Shown: positions 11,721 to 24,096 of the stretch, in pieces
How the letters are laid out: each line of letters begins with the position of its first letter
Numbering within the stretch: the first letter of the stretch is position 1
From: Pilaira anomala
Lineage: Eukaryota; Mucoromycota; Mucoromycetes; Mucorales; Mucoraceae
Direction: 5' to 3'
Length of the DNA: 64,000 bases
Assembly: GCA_025716855.1 (NCBI GenBank)
Contig: JAIXMQ010000031.1
Location: 62,001-126,000 of the forward strand
Program-made: the position numbers and the translations under genes
The notes under the pieces: generated by a model
Told to the model about the DNA's origin: nothing
What the model saw: the letters and a program-made list of their open reading frames with translations, nothing else
The model's database searches: none

Positions 11721-13302
11721 CTAAAGCATTTCAACAAAATTAGCAGGAAACTATTTTATATAAAATATGTGTCAGTCAAAATTAAATAAACAACAACAAC
11801 AACAAAATACTTTACAATGCCTTGTCGATGATTTAATCTACCTGTCCACCAATCATTTTGTGTATTTGTTTTTCGTATGATCGAAATGATATCTCCTTTA
11901 TGAAATATCAAGTCTCCTTCTTGTTCACCTGTGAAATTAAATAAGGCTCTTGCTTTTAATTCGGTAGTATCTTCTTCATTTCGACTATTCGTAATCTGTC
12001 CTGGTGTAGTAGTAGTAGTAGTATTAGGAAGATCGAAATCTGATGAACTGTTGAACCGACCGCTGTTACCATAGTACTCAATTTGATTACGATTGACGTA
12101 ATGATCCGTGTTACCACCATCACCATAGTTACTACCACCACCTGCCTTTGCCATTGAATGAACTTTAGCCCGACTAAATGATCTAACAGGTCCATTATGA
12201 GAAGCGAAAGAAACATTATCTGTATTCATATCATTTCTATCATCATATCGATCTGTATTGACATCATTTCTATACTCGTATCGACCCGTACTCATTCTGT
12301 CTGTGGCTCCTGCTCCTCCTCCTCCATTTGTCTTTAATTCAAGTGCACGATATAATTCAGATGCAGAAGCAGGTGGTGAAATACTTCCATTTAATAAATC
12401 TCTACTCTTGACTTTTCCTCCATACATTTTCTTATTCGCATCAAATCTTTCGAAAATCACTGACCCTTCTAAAGAGACTCCTGCAAATAATCCTCGGGTT
12501 TTACTGTATGAATAGACGGCAGCTACGCTCTTAAGCGATGCGGTACCAGATGCTTCTGCATTTCTACCCACTGGACCTGCAGCGACTGTGTATAGTATAT
12601 ATACAATTAGAATTTTTTTTTTTATTATGATAAAAAAATGAAGTTATTACCTGAAATGTTACCACCAAGTGTAATCGATCCATGATGCATAAATGTCTTG
12701 ACGGCAGAAGTTGTATTTAATACCATGATAAAATCAGTTAACTCAGCACCGACTTGTCCACCAAATCCCATACCACCTGTCATAATAGCAGAAGGTGCAG
12801 ACCAAGCTAAAAAAAAAAAAAAAAATGTTGTTACTACGAATTTTTTTTTTTCTAGAGTTGATGACATACAACCATCAGGTAATCTAATAATGTATTTTCC
12901 AATCAGTTAAAAAAAAAGATTTTCTTGGCAAAACAAAACAAAAAACATTTACCTTGCAACCACAAGACCGGAACCAGCACGTCCCGAAAATAAAAATCCT
13001 GCCTTGAGTACAGTAAAGATAGCTAATCCTTTGGCATTGGCCAAGATATGAGGTGGAATAAAGATATCCATCCCTTTTCCTTTATCTATTCTCTATACAA
13101 TTTAAAATTCTTGACTACATTTTTACTTTTTAGAATATTGTTTACCTGTAAAACTATTTAGTATACGAGCCGCCTTTCTACATTCAGCTTTTTGATATAG
13201 ATATTATCATGTTATAAGTTCTCTTGTATGTATTTTTTTTTTTAACAAAATTATCTTACAAGCTAAACTCATAGGAAGTGGTGAATTGATTTTGATACCC
13301 AT
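11721..13302 (-). CDS. LSB3: SYLF-SH3 protein, Ysc84/Lsb3 family
   Basis: Actin-patch protein that binds phosphoinositides and actin through its SYLF (DUF500) domain and proline motifs through a C-terminal SH3. Seven exons (13302-13260, 13187-13146, 13085-12953, 12883-12870, 12806-12651, 12585-11816, 11750-11721) give 395 residues in a continuous frame. SYLF hallmarks are SLASECRKAARILNSFT, IFIPPHILANAKGLAIFTVL, RLPDGSWSAPSAIM and GGMGFGGQVGAELTDFIMVL. The linker is low-complexity with Gly, Asn and Arg/Asp/Tyr repeats. The SH3 (ARALFNFTGEQEGDLIFHKGD... WWTGRLNHRQGIFPANFVEML) ends two residues before the stop. Exon 4 is only 14 nt (encoding LPDG and two split codons). For the third exon the acceptor at 13086-13087 was chosen because the earlier AG gives a stop. 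Confidence 0.93.
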
Positions 13303-13611
13303 TTTTTTTTTTTAAAAAAAAAAGAAAAAGAAAAAGAAGAAAATGTAACACCGGTTCGAATAATTCTGCAAAAAAAAGAAATACTTTGTTCTCGGGTTTT
13401 GAAACAATTAAAATGTTCATATGATAATGAGACAAAAAATTGTTGATAAAAAGTAAATTCATGCAAAAAACCCAAAATTACATTTAATTTATCAATTCCA
13501 TATGATGATAAGTTTAAATAAAGGAGAAAGTTATATATTCCCTTTTTTTTTTTTATAACACAATTGTACTTTTTTTATGTTTTTCTTGGCCAAATTCTAA
13601 TTTTAGTAAAC

Positions 13612-13788
13612 ATGGGTATGACGAAAATGACGTTAAGATTTTGTATTTTATCACTATTGTCCGTTAAGTGTTGTATCACTCAGGACGATCCATTGTTCAA
13701 TCATTCCAGATCAAAAAAGAACTATCAGGTTAGATTTTTAAAAAAATATATATATGAATCCTCTTCTTTTCATTCATTTACTAAATAA
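13612..13788 (+). CDS. Possible small secreted protein or first exon, unrecognised
   Basis: A 58-codon frame opens with MGMTKMTLRFCILSLLSVKCCITQ, which resembles a short signal peptide, and continues for about 34 residues without known motifs. A branch-like CTAAT and an AG lie just upstream (near 13596-13606), so a leader intron is possible. The tail after a potential donor at 13729 (GTTAGA) is AT-rich and may be intronic. No family recognised; it may be chance. Confidence 0.2.
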   Translation: MGMTKMTLRFCILSLLSVKCCITQDDPLFNHSRSKKNYQVRFLKKYIYESSSFHSFTK

Positions 13789-13956
13789 TAAAACTTTGAA
13801 TATATATATAAAAAAAAAGAAGCGAGTAACTGCATTATTCTCTGTTTTATGTATTCCACATACTTCCCTATCGTGACTCGTTTGAGTCTAAAATTTACAT
13901 TCAAATAAAAGAAACAATTAGTTCTTCCTTTTCTATTTCTTTTCTTATTGTATACA

Positions 13957-15850
13957 ATGGAAAACGATCCTTCCTTTGTCGTTTTTTCTGGTGGATCTGC
14001 CTGTAATTTTATTGGTAATAATAAAAATGTATTAAAAAATCATTTGGTTTTTGGTATTAAAAAAATTGAGTGTGCTATATATATATTTTTTTTTTAGCAA
14101 GTGCATTTCAATCCATTACGCCCAGTGTTTGTTATATCTTGGGCGTTTCTGATAACGGTGGCTCTACTGTAATTTGATATTTTATTTTATTTTATTTTTT
14201 TAAAAAAAAAAAGCTTGTATCTTAAAAAAAAAAACCCCCCTTGTTGTGTATATATATATAGAGTGAACTTTTAAGAGTATTGGGTGGACCTAGTATTGGC
14301 GATTTGCGTTCGCGTCTTACTCGTTTAATCAACGCAGATGGTCATGACTCTGAAGAAAGAGTAGCTATTAAGGAACTATTAAGTTACCGTTTAAATTCTG
14401 TTGGAGATGACAATACCATTCGTGACGATTGGACCATGATTGTCGAAGGTCGTCATAGGTATAACACACACTGAACAAGTGTAAACTTTTTTTTTTTTTT
14501 TTTTTTTTGGGTTGGAAACTTAAAAAACTTAAAAACTGTAAAATATAGATTATGGGAACGTATCTCGATCGAAAAAAAGGAAACGATTCGAGGCTTTTTA
14601 GTGTTATTTAATTTTGAAATCTTAAAGCGTGCACATAAACACTTTAATTTCCGTAACGGATCTATTGGTAATTTCTTTTTGACGGGAGCCAGATTATTCT
14701 TTGGATCGCTTGAAGCTGCCATCTTTTTATTTTCTTCCATTACGGCCATTCGAGAGCCTACGTATGTTTTACCTGTGATCAATACCAACCATACAGCTTC
14801 TATTGCTGCTCTGTTAGAGGATGGACATACACTCAGAGGACAGTGTGAGATCAGTCATCCAGGGGAACACTTATCCAACCATAAATCCATGAACCCAATT
14901 GACGCCTTCTCCAAACTTGCTTTACCCAACTCACCTCAACTCGAGCATGAACCAAACGTTATCAACTCAAATTTAGTCTTTAGTAAATCCAGTGAAGAAA
15001 AGTTATCGGCTGCCATTGCACGTATTTATTATATGAACGAGTACGGTCAAGAGATCTATCCATTACCTAACCCAAAGATTCTCGATCACTTGACACACCG
15101 TACCGAGCTTATATACTCGATTGGATCACTCTATACCTCTATTTTACCTTGTTTAATCTTGAGAAAAGTAGGTCATGCTATTGCTCATTCTCCTTCTCTT
15201 AAACATAAGATCTTGGTCTTGAACGGTACAACGGATCGAGAAACAGATGGATATACAGCACTTGATTTTATTGGAACAATTACAAACGCATTGAATGAAA
15301 GTCAATTGATTGATGCACGTCGTAAATACTATGATACCCATTCTGAAGAGGATCCTATGGCTGGTAGTATGCGTCAACATGGACATCCTCATAATGACTT
15401 TTATGCAAGACCTGTGGATCATGGATTTAGACATTGGCCTCCTACACAAAGTGTCAGTAAATTGACAATACCACCAAGATCCATTACTCCCAATGCACAA
15501 CAGGAAGGTTATATGGGTGCAAATAGTTCGTTTAGTCAAGGTCTCTCGTCTTCGGCTCCGTTCCCACCTGAACTTGTACCGAATCAACCTCCTTCTACTT
15601 ATATCACTCATTTAATTTATCTTTCGAATTCACGTAAGAGAAAAAAAAAATATGAGAAATAGTATGTGTGTACGCTACTCATCTTTTTTTTTTTTTTTGT
15701 TAAATAGATGTACCTGTCAACGTAGCAGCAGTTGAAGCACTGGGTATTCATTGTGTTATGGCAGATCCAGATCCAAATTCAGAAGAACCAAAATATAATG
15801 CTGCTTCACTTCAAATCGTATTAGATAGAATTATTAAAAACATTCTTTAG
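13957..15850 (+). CDS. CofD/YvcK-like (UPF0052) protein
   Basis: Predicted 517 residues from exons 13957-14014, 14098-14168, 14262-14458, 14549-15633 and 15708-15850. The N-terminus VVFSGGSACNFI, followed by YILGVSDNGGSTSELLRVLG and GPSIGDLRSRLTRL, is the nucleotide-sugar/phosphate-binding signature of the CofD/YvcK superfamily. The C-terminal HVPVNVAAVEALGIHCVMAD resembles the closing Rossmann strand of the family. In bacteria YvcK binds UDP-GlcNAc and affects cell-wall growth, while true CofD makes coenzyme F420; fungal members, including yeast YNL011C, are uncharacterised as far as I know. A long insertion (about residues 250-440) is Pro/Gln/Ser-rich near its end. Assignment to the superfamily is firm; the reaction is unknown. 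Confidence 0.85.
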
Positions 15851-15915
15851 ACTAACTATAATAATATTATCTCTGTTGTTTTCTTTAATAAAGGCATATT
15901 GAGTGGACTATTTTA

Positions 15916-15953
<38 letters not shown>

Positions 15954-16539
15954 CATTCCCGAGTATCAACAACATCTATACATATGCATTAAAATAAGGG
16001 TTCAACCGTTATGAAAATAGGCTTTATTACATGTGATAAATTGGCATGAATTCGGTGTGCGTATATAGTTTAAATCATATAGACAAGTGGGTTGAATTAT
16101 GATATCTCTTTTTTTTTTTGGTAATCATATCATGTAAAAGAGACCCCCTCATCACCAAATGATACCCTTGATATTATACATATGGTGCAACGGGTTATAA
16201 TGCGTAAAAAGTCTTTTTTCTTTAATAAGTCTTTATTCTCTCATAGAGTCGCATATACACTTATTCTCTATTTATTTACTGTTCAAAATATAATTATTGT
16301 ATATTTGCCACAACTACATTATCTTTCATGGTAATTATGTATCTCTTTTTTTAATAAGTGATAATATACTTTTTGTAAGCCTGGCGTAAAACAATAATAG
16401 CAGTGTTTTAATATCATGAGTACAAGAAAAAGGCATGGATGAATCAGGTCCTTAAATACATCACATAGTTATTACATATGATCTTTTTTTTTTTTTTAAT
16501 TTCAAAAGAAATTTTTTTTATTGAATTGAATTGAATTTT
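15851..16539. other. Intergenic region, convergent, no gene seen
   Basis: About 690 bp between the stop codons of the CofD-like and PI31 genes. It contains a long T-run (near 15920-15953) and AT-rich sequence consistent with two 3' untranslated regions. No further reading frame or RNA gene is evident. Confidence 0.6.
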
Positions 16540-16782
16540 TTAACCAAACATATCATTATATCCCTAAATATAAAAGAGTCAAAAAAAAAAAACCATACTT
16601 TTTTTTTTCTTTCTTTCCTTTATTATTATTCACTTACAGGAGGTTGAAGTTCATCATTATCAGGATCACCGCTATGAAGTCCTCGTGGACCGCCTCTACC
16701 ACCAGGACCAGGTGGTCTTACAGGTAATCTGCCAAAGGGTCCAATAGGATCGAAACGTGCTCCAGGTGGAACAGATCCTCTA

Positions 16783-16825
<43 letters not shown>

Positions 16826-17894
16826 AAAGGAAAATAAAGTAAAATAATATATATATATACCTGGGTAAAGGTTGTGGTCCACCAAATAATCCTGATGGAT
16901 CATCTAAGCTACTACCACCTCTGTTTCCAAATATAGGATGATCAGGTCCAACAAACATACCACCGCCACCACTGTTTCAAAATTAGTAAGCCATTCTAAA
17001 ATAAAATAGAATTATTCATATTTACCCAGGCATTCTTAAACCGCCACTACCATCACCTATAGGATGTAAGTCGGATGAGCCTACATCAGGGAATCTTGGA
17101 TCATGGGTCGAAGGATCAGTGTATCTTGGTTGACGTCTTTCTACATTTGGATTTACATTACCCGTGCTACTACTTGTAGTTGTTGAACTATTACAAATAA
17201 AATTAATACTAAAAAAAATGAATTGATCCTATATTCCCCCTCCCCAATGACTTGCCTATTATCTTCATATCCAGGTTTATTTAATCCAGGTATCAAACGT
17301 TGCAAGATATTTAATTTATAAGCTTTAATGAAATCGTTGAATCGAGAAGTAGAGATAAATCCATGAGCTAAAGGTTGAGTTCGATCCTGATAAGGAAAGA
17401 AGGATTCAGAAGTATAATCTGCAGTTGTGATATCCAATGTAGCCGTTTTATTATCCTAATAACAAATTTTTTAGTCAATTTATATCAATCCAATACAATC
17501 AATACTTTACGCCAAGACCTAAACCGAGAATAATACATTTATCGCCTAGTCTGACTACCTTGATCACAAAAGTCAGACTGGATTGCGGGTGACTGTATCG
17601 AAACTGATAACAGTGTGGACCTTGATTATTCCAACCTTCTGGTAATACTTTTGTTGTACCGTCTCCTTCTATAATAAAGTTTAGAACGAGTTTTTTTTAT
17701 ATATATTTAAAAACACACTATTTTTTACCTTGGCGTGCATCATCGCCAAGTCCTGCAAACTTGAAACCAACACTCAACATAATACTATGACAAGCAGCGG
17801 CTAAAGCGTCATAAGGGCTCTTGAGTTCTGAAGCTGCTTGAGCTGTAGCATGTAATATAATAGAAGGATCGAGTATATCTTTATTTTCTGACAT
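16540..17894 (-). CDS. Proteasome inhibitor PI31-like protein
   Basis: Predicted 320 residues from exons 17894-17729, 17668-17511, 17455-17256, 17187-17026, 16971-16861, 16779-16638 and 16563-16540. The N-terminal FP domain covers about residues 10-175 (for example GWNNQGPHCYQFRYSHPQSS and KAYKLNILQRLIPGL). The C-terminal half is Gly/Pro-rich and contains MFVGPDHPIFG and PPGARFDPIGP, the hallmarks of the PI31 proteasome-binding tail. The final 24-nt exon encodes GYNDMFG, matching the conserved GYDDM-type terminus known to enter the 20S proteasome. If the last intron is retained, the chain ends VSE instead. Intron 3 uses a GC donor (AG then GCAAGT). The family regulates 20S assembly/activity and serves as an adaptor in proteasome transport. 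Confidence 0.9.
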
Positions 17895-18253
17895 TACGTA
17901 TTCTTTTTTTTATAAAAAAAAATAAAAAAAGGATTCGTATTTTTGCATATTTATTTTTCAGCCCACATATAAAAAAAAAAAAAATGTGGAACGTGACGTA
18001 CATAAACGGGCAGTTGTAATTTAAAAGGGAAAAAACAAGTCTTGTTATGATTACTTTATCAACCTTTTTTTTTTTTGTTTGACAAAGAAGTAAAGTAGTG
18101 GTGGGGAAACCATGTGGTTTGGGGGAGAAAGGAAAAGCCCGTTTTGTCTACCGTATATAAAAATAAATAAAATGAGAGAGAAAAAAAAAAGATATTTTAT
18201 TTATTTTTTATTTCTTTTTTTTTTTAATTTTCCTTTTTATTTTTTATTTTCTT

Positions 18254-18289
<36 letters not shown>

Positions 18290-18295
18290 AGCCCG

Positions 18296-19252
18296 ATGAC
18301 TTTTTCAGTGTTGTCACTTAAACGGAATAGATCCAGTAGTCATAACGATAGAGCCGTCAGTAGTAAATTGAGTAAGATAAAGTCGGGATTATCCAAATTA
18401 ACATCATCCATCATCACCCATCCACAACAAGAACCTATATCAGATACTCGTCGTACATCCTTTATAGGATTATTTCAATATTTCCGTCCAGTATCATCTA
18501 CACAACAACAACAACAACAACAACAACAAGGAACTACTAACTTATTTGATCATGATCGACATTATGAATACACTCATTATCATAACAGACATACATTACC
18601 AACCCATACTACGCCAAAACTAACGGGTATCCTAATCAAAAGAAGTGATACAACGCCCACATCAACTACGCATCATAAACAAACGAATAAAAGATCAAGA
18701 GCCCAATCAAATTTAACTGTAAATTCAGAAGATTTGACTGCAAAAGAATTTGCTAATATTGCCGGCATCCGTATCTTACCCGAAATAACCACAACATCAT
18801 CATTAGAACAACAACAACAACAACAACGGAAATTTACGATTGTTGATGAAGATTTAGAGTTGAATACCATCGCTTCAAATTATTATACCACTCTCTCTTT
18901 AAACGAATTCAATATTTGGGATAATCAATTTTGGTCTCATCCTCATCCTCATCATCCTCATCATCATCCAGAAGTACAACAACCACAGCAACAACAACAA
19001 CAACAACAACAAGATGACCGAGATTTATTACCTTCCTCCATCATAGTTGATCCACCTATTTTGCATGAATTGCGTCGAATGGGTACAACGGAAAAAGAAT
19101 TTGTCATCAAAAAGGGCCGTTTTGAAATCCAATTAAACTCTACCACTACTACTACTAATAATAATAATAATAATAACAATAATATAACAACAACAAGAAC
19201 TGAAGGAGCTTCTTTTATTCAATGGAAAAGAAAAGAAAAGCTTCCATTGTAA
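18296..19252 (+). CDS. Uncharacterised polyQ/polyN-rich protein
   Basis: A single-exon frame of 318 codons whose ATG follows a (CT)n tract, a common leader feature here. The protein is basic at the start (SLKRNRSSSHND, SKLSKIKSGLSKL) and has three polyglutamine tracts, a His/Pro-rich segment and an Asn run near the end. Between these are short ordered-looking stretches, for example SEDLTAKEFANIAGIRILPE and PPILHELRRMGTTEKEFVIKKG. I recognise no domain. CAA/CAT repeats explain much of the length, but the open frame across non-repeat segments supports a real gene. It is divergent from PI31 over 400 bp. Confidence 0.65.
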   Translation: MTFSVLSLKRNRSSSHNDRAVSSKLSKIKSGLSKLTSSIITHPQQEPISDTRRTSFIGLFQYFRPVSSTQQQQQQQQQGTTNLFDHDRHYEYTHYHNRHTLPTHTTPKLTGILIKRSDTTPTSTTHHKQTNKRSRAQSNLTVNSEDLTAKEFANIAGIRILPEITTTSSLEQQQQQQRKFTIVDEDLELNTIASNYYTTLSLNEFNIWDNQFWSHPHPHHPHHHPEVQQPQQQQQQQQQDDRDLLPSSIIVDPPILHELRRMGTTEKEFVIKKGRFEIQLNSTTTTTNNNNNNNNNITTTRTEGASFIQWKRKEKLPL

Positions 19253-19724
19253 TAATATATCTTTCATTTGTGTATAAAATAAATATTTTGTATATGTACA
19301 TATATATATCCACTTAATAATTTTTTTTTTTTTTTTTTTTTTTTTTGCATTATAATCTACTTTTTTTTAAAAAAAAATGGTAGTATGTAGAGTCAAATGA
19401 CATCAAAAAAATATGCGCAACAAAATCCGATTTTTTTACCTTTTTTTTTATACACATCAGTTTGAATCAAACTACGCCATTTGACATTAGAACAACAACA
19501 ACAACAACAACAAAAAGGGGGGGAGGGGACGTTCTTTTTTTTTTTTTTACTGTTCTCTCCTTAACCCCCCCCTTATAAGCACATCTACTCGTTTTAGATC
19601 TTCTCCCGTCATACATATAATATATCTATAATTGATTAAACACACATACACATTATACTTTTTGCCTCGGTTTTAGGGGAAGTTTTTTTTTTTTTTTTTT
19701 TTTTTTTTAGAAAGAAAGAAGCTG

Positions 19725-19732
19725 TATAAATA
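19725..19732 (+). promoter_or_regulatory. Candidate TATA box of the calcium ATPase gene
   Basis: TATAAATA lies about 100 bp before the ATG at 19831, preceded by a long T-run. Position and sequence suit a core promoter, but AT-rich spacers give many such matches. Confidence 0.35.
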
Positions 19733-19830
19733 TAAAATGAAAAATAAAAATCTCCTTTTTTTTTTTTTTTTTTTTTTTGTTAAGAACCTTTACTCTTCTT
19801 CTTCAAATCATATATACACACACACACATA

Positions 19831-22800
19831 ATGACTCCAAAATCATCCACAGATACAAAAAAATATAGTTCAGAATCACTTCAAATGCTGATGATACCAC
19901 ATATCGACCCAAGCAACCCATTCGCCTTCAGTTTAGAACAAATGTGTCAACTTGTGGATCAAAAGCAAATGAATTTTATGGAAAAGGTGGGAGGTATTGA
20001 TGGTATTGCAAGAGGACTTCATACAAATTTAAAGCAAGGTATCATGTGGAACGAAGAAAACCTATCCTTCATCCGTATGTATGATTTGACACAACCTCCG
20101 AAAGAAGAAGAAGAGTTTTATGATACACAGTTTCCTATCTCGATGGATTGTGACACCTTCATACAACGAAGACAGGTCTTTGGATCGAATGTCTTGCCTT
20201 TAATTGAAGAGGTTTCTTTACTTCAACTCATGTGGGAATCCTTTCAAGATAAGACCTTGGTAAATGATTCTTTTTTTTTTTTATTTTTTTTTAGATTGAC
20301 TGACATCCTTCATTTTTTTTTTAATTGATAGATTTTATTGACAATCTCTGCCATGATCTCATTGACTGTAGGTATTTACGAAGATATTCATAATGTAGAA
20401 TATGACGCATTTGGAAACAAAATAGCAGGTGTAAAATGGGTAGAAGGTGTTGCGATCATTGTAGCCGTTTCACTGGTAGTAATTGTAGGTAGTGTGAATG
20501 ATTTTCAAAAGGAACGTCAGTTTCGTAACTTGAATAAGAAAAAAGAAGATCGACTTGTATCTGTAAGTTTTATGCAAAAAAAGCTCTCTTCATCTTTTTG
20601 TACTAAAAATAACTCCTCCTTCCTTTCTCCTTTCTCTCCCCCCCCCCTCCCTCTTCTCTCTCTATTTCTTTTCATTTAGGCAGTTCGATCAGGTAAACAG
20701 ATACTGTTATCTATATACGATGTACAAGTAGGTGATGTCCTGAAACTAGAGCCAGGGGATATTATCTGTGCAGACGGTATCTTTATCGAAGGCCATAACT
20801 TAAAATGTGACGAATCAGCAGCCACAGGTGAATCCGATGCAGTCCGTAAACTCTCCTGGCAAGATTGTCAAAAGCGTCTTCGTCGTCATTCAAGAGCTTC
20901 TTCTGCTGCCACCCGTCACTCCTTTGTCTCTATGTCTGAAACTGAATTTATCGAAAAGAATCCATTCCATGATCCAGACGATGACAACGACGACGAAGAT
21001 TTCATTCCGTTTCCAAAGAGAGAAATTGATCCTTTTTTAGTCTCTGGATCCAAAGTACTAGAAGGTATATGTACTTACATGGTCACAGCGGTGGGTCCCA
21101 ATTCCTTTCATGGTCGTACCTTGATGGCATTACGTACAAAAGATGAAAATACTCCTTTACAAGATAAATTGGATATTTTAGCTACAAGTATTGCAAAATT
21201 TGGTCTAAGTGCGGCGGCTTTCTTATTGACCATGTTGACTATACGTTGTATTGTGGGTTACGCAACAGGGGCACTTTCAACTGTACCTGCGGACATTGTT
21301 ACTCATATCATGCAGATTTTAATTACCACAGTTACTGTGATTGTAGTAGCTGTACCTGAAGGTTTACCACTTGCTGTAACTTTAGGTACAAAAAAAAAAA
21401 AAAAAAAAAAATGATAAAAGAAAATAACAAAATCTCATCGTTTTTTCTTTTTTTCTTTTTTAGCTTTGGCATACGCTACACAAAGAATGTTAAAAGATAA
21501 TAATTTAGTTCGTGTTTTAGCAGCTTGTGAAACCATGGGAAATGCCACCACCATCTGTTCAGACAAGACAGGCACATTAACTCAAAACAAGATGTCAGTC
21601 GTAGCAGGCACACTCGGATCCTCGTTCCGATTCCTCAAGGACCCACCTGCCTCACGTCACGACTTGATAGACATCCATAAAGTCAAAACGCATGTTCCTA
21701 TCGCCGTCCGAAACTTTTTAAATCAAGCGATAGCAATTAATTCCACTGCATTTGAAAACACCGATGCCTTAGGTGATACAAGTCTTGTAGGTAACAAGAC
21801 TGAAACTGCCATGTTGTCATTTGCAAAAGATCATTTAGGTTCGGAACCGTTGGATGTCTTGCGTCATTTATGGCAAATTGAACATGTCTTTCCATTCAGC
21901 TCTTCTCAAAAGGCCATGGCTACCGTCATACGCATTCCTACGCCCTCTGGAAACCCTATCTTTCGTCTACATATCAAAGGCGCGTCCGAATTACTCTTGA
22001 GGAAATGCTGTCGCATTGTATCCATGCATGATCCAGCTTATACTGAGGATCCAACAAGTTACAAGATATTCACAAGAGCCATGACGGACGCGAATCGTAA
22101 TCGAGTATCTAAGATCATTCAAAGTTATGCTACAAGGTGTCTTCGTACTTTGGCTATTTGTTATCAGGATTTTGATAGTTGGCCAAGTACACGTACTTTA
22201 CAAGACGTGACAGAATTAGGTGAATTAAATCTATTAGGCATTGTAGGGATTGAAGATCCTTTACGTCATGGTGTGACAGAAGCCGTTGAAGCCTGTCAAA
22301 AAGCAGGTGTATGTGTACGTATGGTGACTGGAGATAATATGTTGACGGCCAAATCGATCGCAAGACAATGTGGGATCTATATGTATGGATCTATAGCGAT
22401 GGAAGGACCTGCATTCCGAAAGTTATCAAATCAGGAAAGATTAAATATCTTGCCTCAATTAAGAGTCTTGGCACGATCCAGTCCAGAAGATAAAAGGTTA
22501 TTAGTGAATGCATTACGTGAGACAGGTGAAATCGTGGCAGTAACAGGAGATGGTACAAACGATGCACCTGCTTTAAAGGCAGCAGATGTTGGTTTCTCGA
22601 TGGGGATTGCAGGGACTGAAGTAGCCAAGGAAGCCTCCAGTATTATCTTGATGGATGATAATTTCTCTAGTATCGTAAGAGCTATTTCTTGGGGACGTTG
22701 TGTGAATGATTCTGTCAAGAAATTCTTACAGTTTCAATTGACGATTAATATTACGGCAGTGATGTTGACGATTTTTTCTGCTATTATCAGTCCAGATCAG

Positions 22801-23559
22801 ACTTCCATTTTATCTGCAGTTCAGTTACTTTGGGTGAACTTGATCATGGATACCTTTGCTGCATTGGCTTTAGCTACGGATCCACCTTCACCGGATTTAT
22901 TAAATCGGTTACCTGAAGGTAGATCTGATCCATTGATTGATACATGCATGTGGAAAATGATTATTGGTCAAACGATATATCAATTAGGCGTGATCTTGAC
23001 TTTATTGTATACGGATGTACTTGGTTTATCAAACGATATGGCGACATTACAAACAGTTATTTTTACAACCTTTGTATTTTGTCAAATCTTTAATGAAGTC
23101 AAGTAAAGTTTATATATATATATATAACCAACTCTAATCCAGATTTACTAACTCCTTTTTCTTTTAAATAGTTGTAGAAGAATTGACAATCACTTTAATG
23201 TATTCAAAGGGATAAAGAAAAACAAGTTCTTTGTTATGATATTTTCAATTAGTGTTTGTGGACAAATATTCATTGTCCAACAAGGCGGTACAGCATTTCA
23301 AACCGTTCCATTGGATCAACATCTTTGGTTTACAAGTGTTGCTATTGGTTTAATTTCAATACCTATCGGAGTCCTTCTTCGGTCAATACCTGATGAACTG
23401 GTCACACTGGATAGAAACCATCAAGCTAAAGAAAAGGACCATAGTCTATTCAATCAAAACACAAACATATCTTACCAAGAACCCACTTTTGATACGGATG
23501 AAAAGTGTCACAATGAAATCAACCAAGATAATGTTCATTGGTCCATTAAGATCGTTTGA
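19831..23559 (+). CDS. PMC1: P-type calcium-transporting ATPase, PMC1/PMCA type
   Basis: Pumps Ca2+ out of the cytosol, in fungi usually into the vacuole. Exons 19831-20259, 20332-20562, 20680-21385, 21464-23102 and 23172-23559 give about 1130 residues. Seen in order: TM1-2 (ILLTISAMISLTVGIYEDI, VAIIVAVSLVVIVGSV), the actuator loop with CDESAATGESDAV, the TM4 signature VPEGLPLAVTL, the phosphorylation motif ICSDKTGTLTQNKM (Asp489), the nucleotide domain HIKGASELLLRKC and the hinge TGDGTNDAPALKAADVG. The C-terminal TM set includes QLLWVNLIMDTFAALALATD and FNEVNCRRIDNHFNVF, both diagnostic of the IIB (PMCA) group. An acidic insertion (DPDDDNDDEDF) sits in the actuator-to-TM3 region, where animal pumps have their lipid-binding loop. 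The C-terminal tail is about 50 residues and shows no obvious calmodulin site. Confidence 0.96.
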
Positions 23560-23581
23560 TTATATTTATTCCTTTTTTTTT

Positions 23582-23623
<42 letters not shown>

Positions 23624-23726
23624 TTGTCGTCACATATTTCAATCTTATAAAAATATTTGTTTGGATTTTTCCTTTTTTTTTTTTTTTTCTTCATTTATAT
23701 ATATAAAAAAAAATACTCTTTTTCTA

Positions 23727-24059
23727 ATGTCTTTAGAATTAACTGAACTTGTTAAACGTCCTGGAGCCGGTAAGGTTGGTAAGCCTGTCCGCGTCAGAGC
23801 TAATTTCTTTGAAGTTACCTCTTTCCCTACTCAAAACATTCATCATTATGATGTTACTATTGATCCCCCAAGTGCTCCTCCTGCTGTCTACCGTAAGGTT
23901 TGGAAGTGCTTTGAAGATGCTAACGGTCAAGGTATCCTTACTGGTATCAAGACTATCTTTGATGGTCGTAAGAACGTCTTCTCTCCTAAGCCTCTTAACT
24001 TGGGTGAAGAACAAGCTATGCAATTTGAGGTAAAGTATCGGATTATTTAAATATATCCC

Positions 24060-24096
<37 letters not shown>

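Noticed and set aside
15153..15611. 152-codon frame antisense to the CofD-like gene
   Set aside because: Shadow of the sense exon, no recognisable motif.
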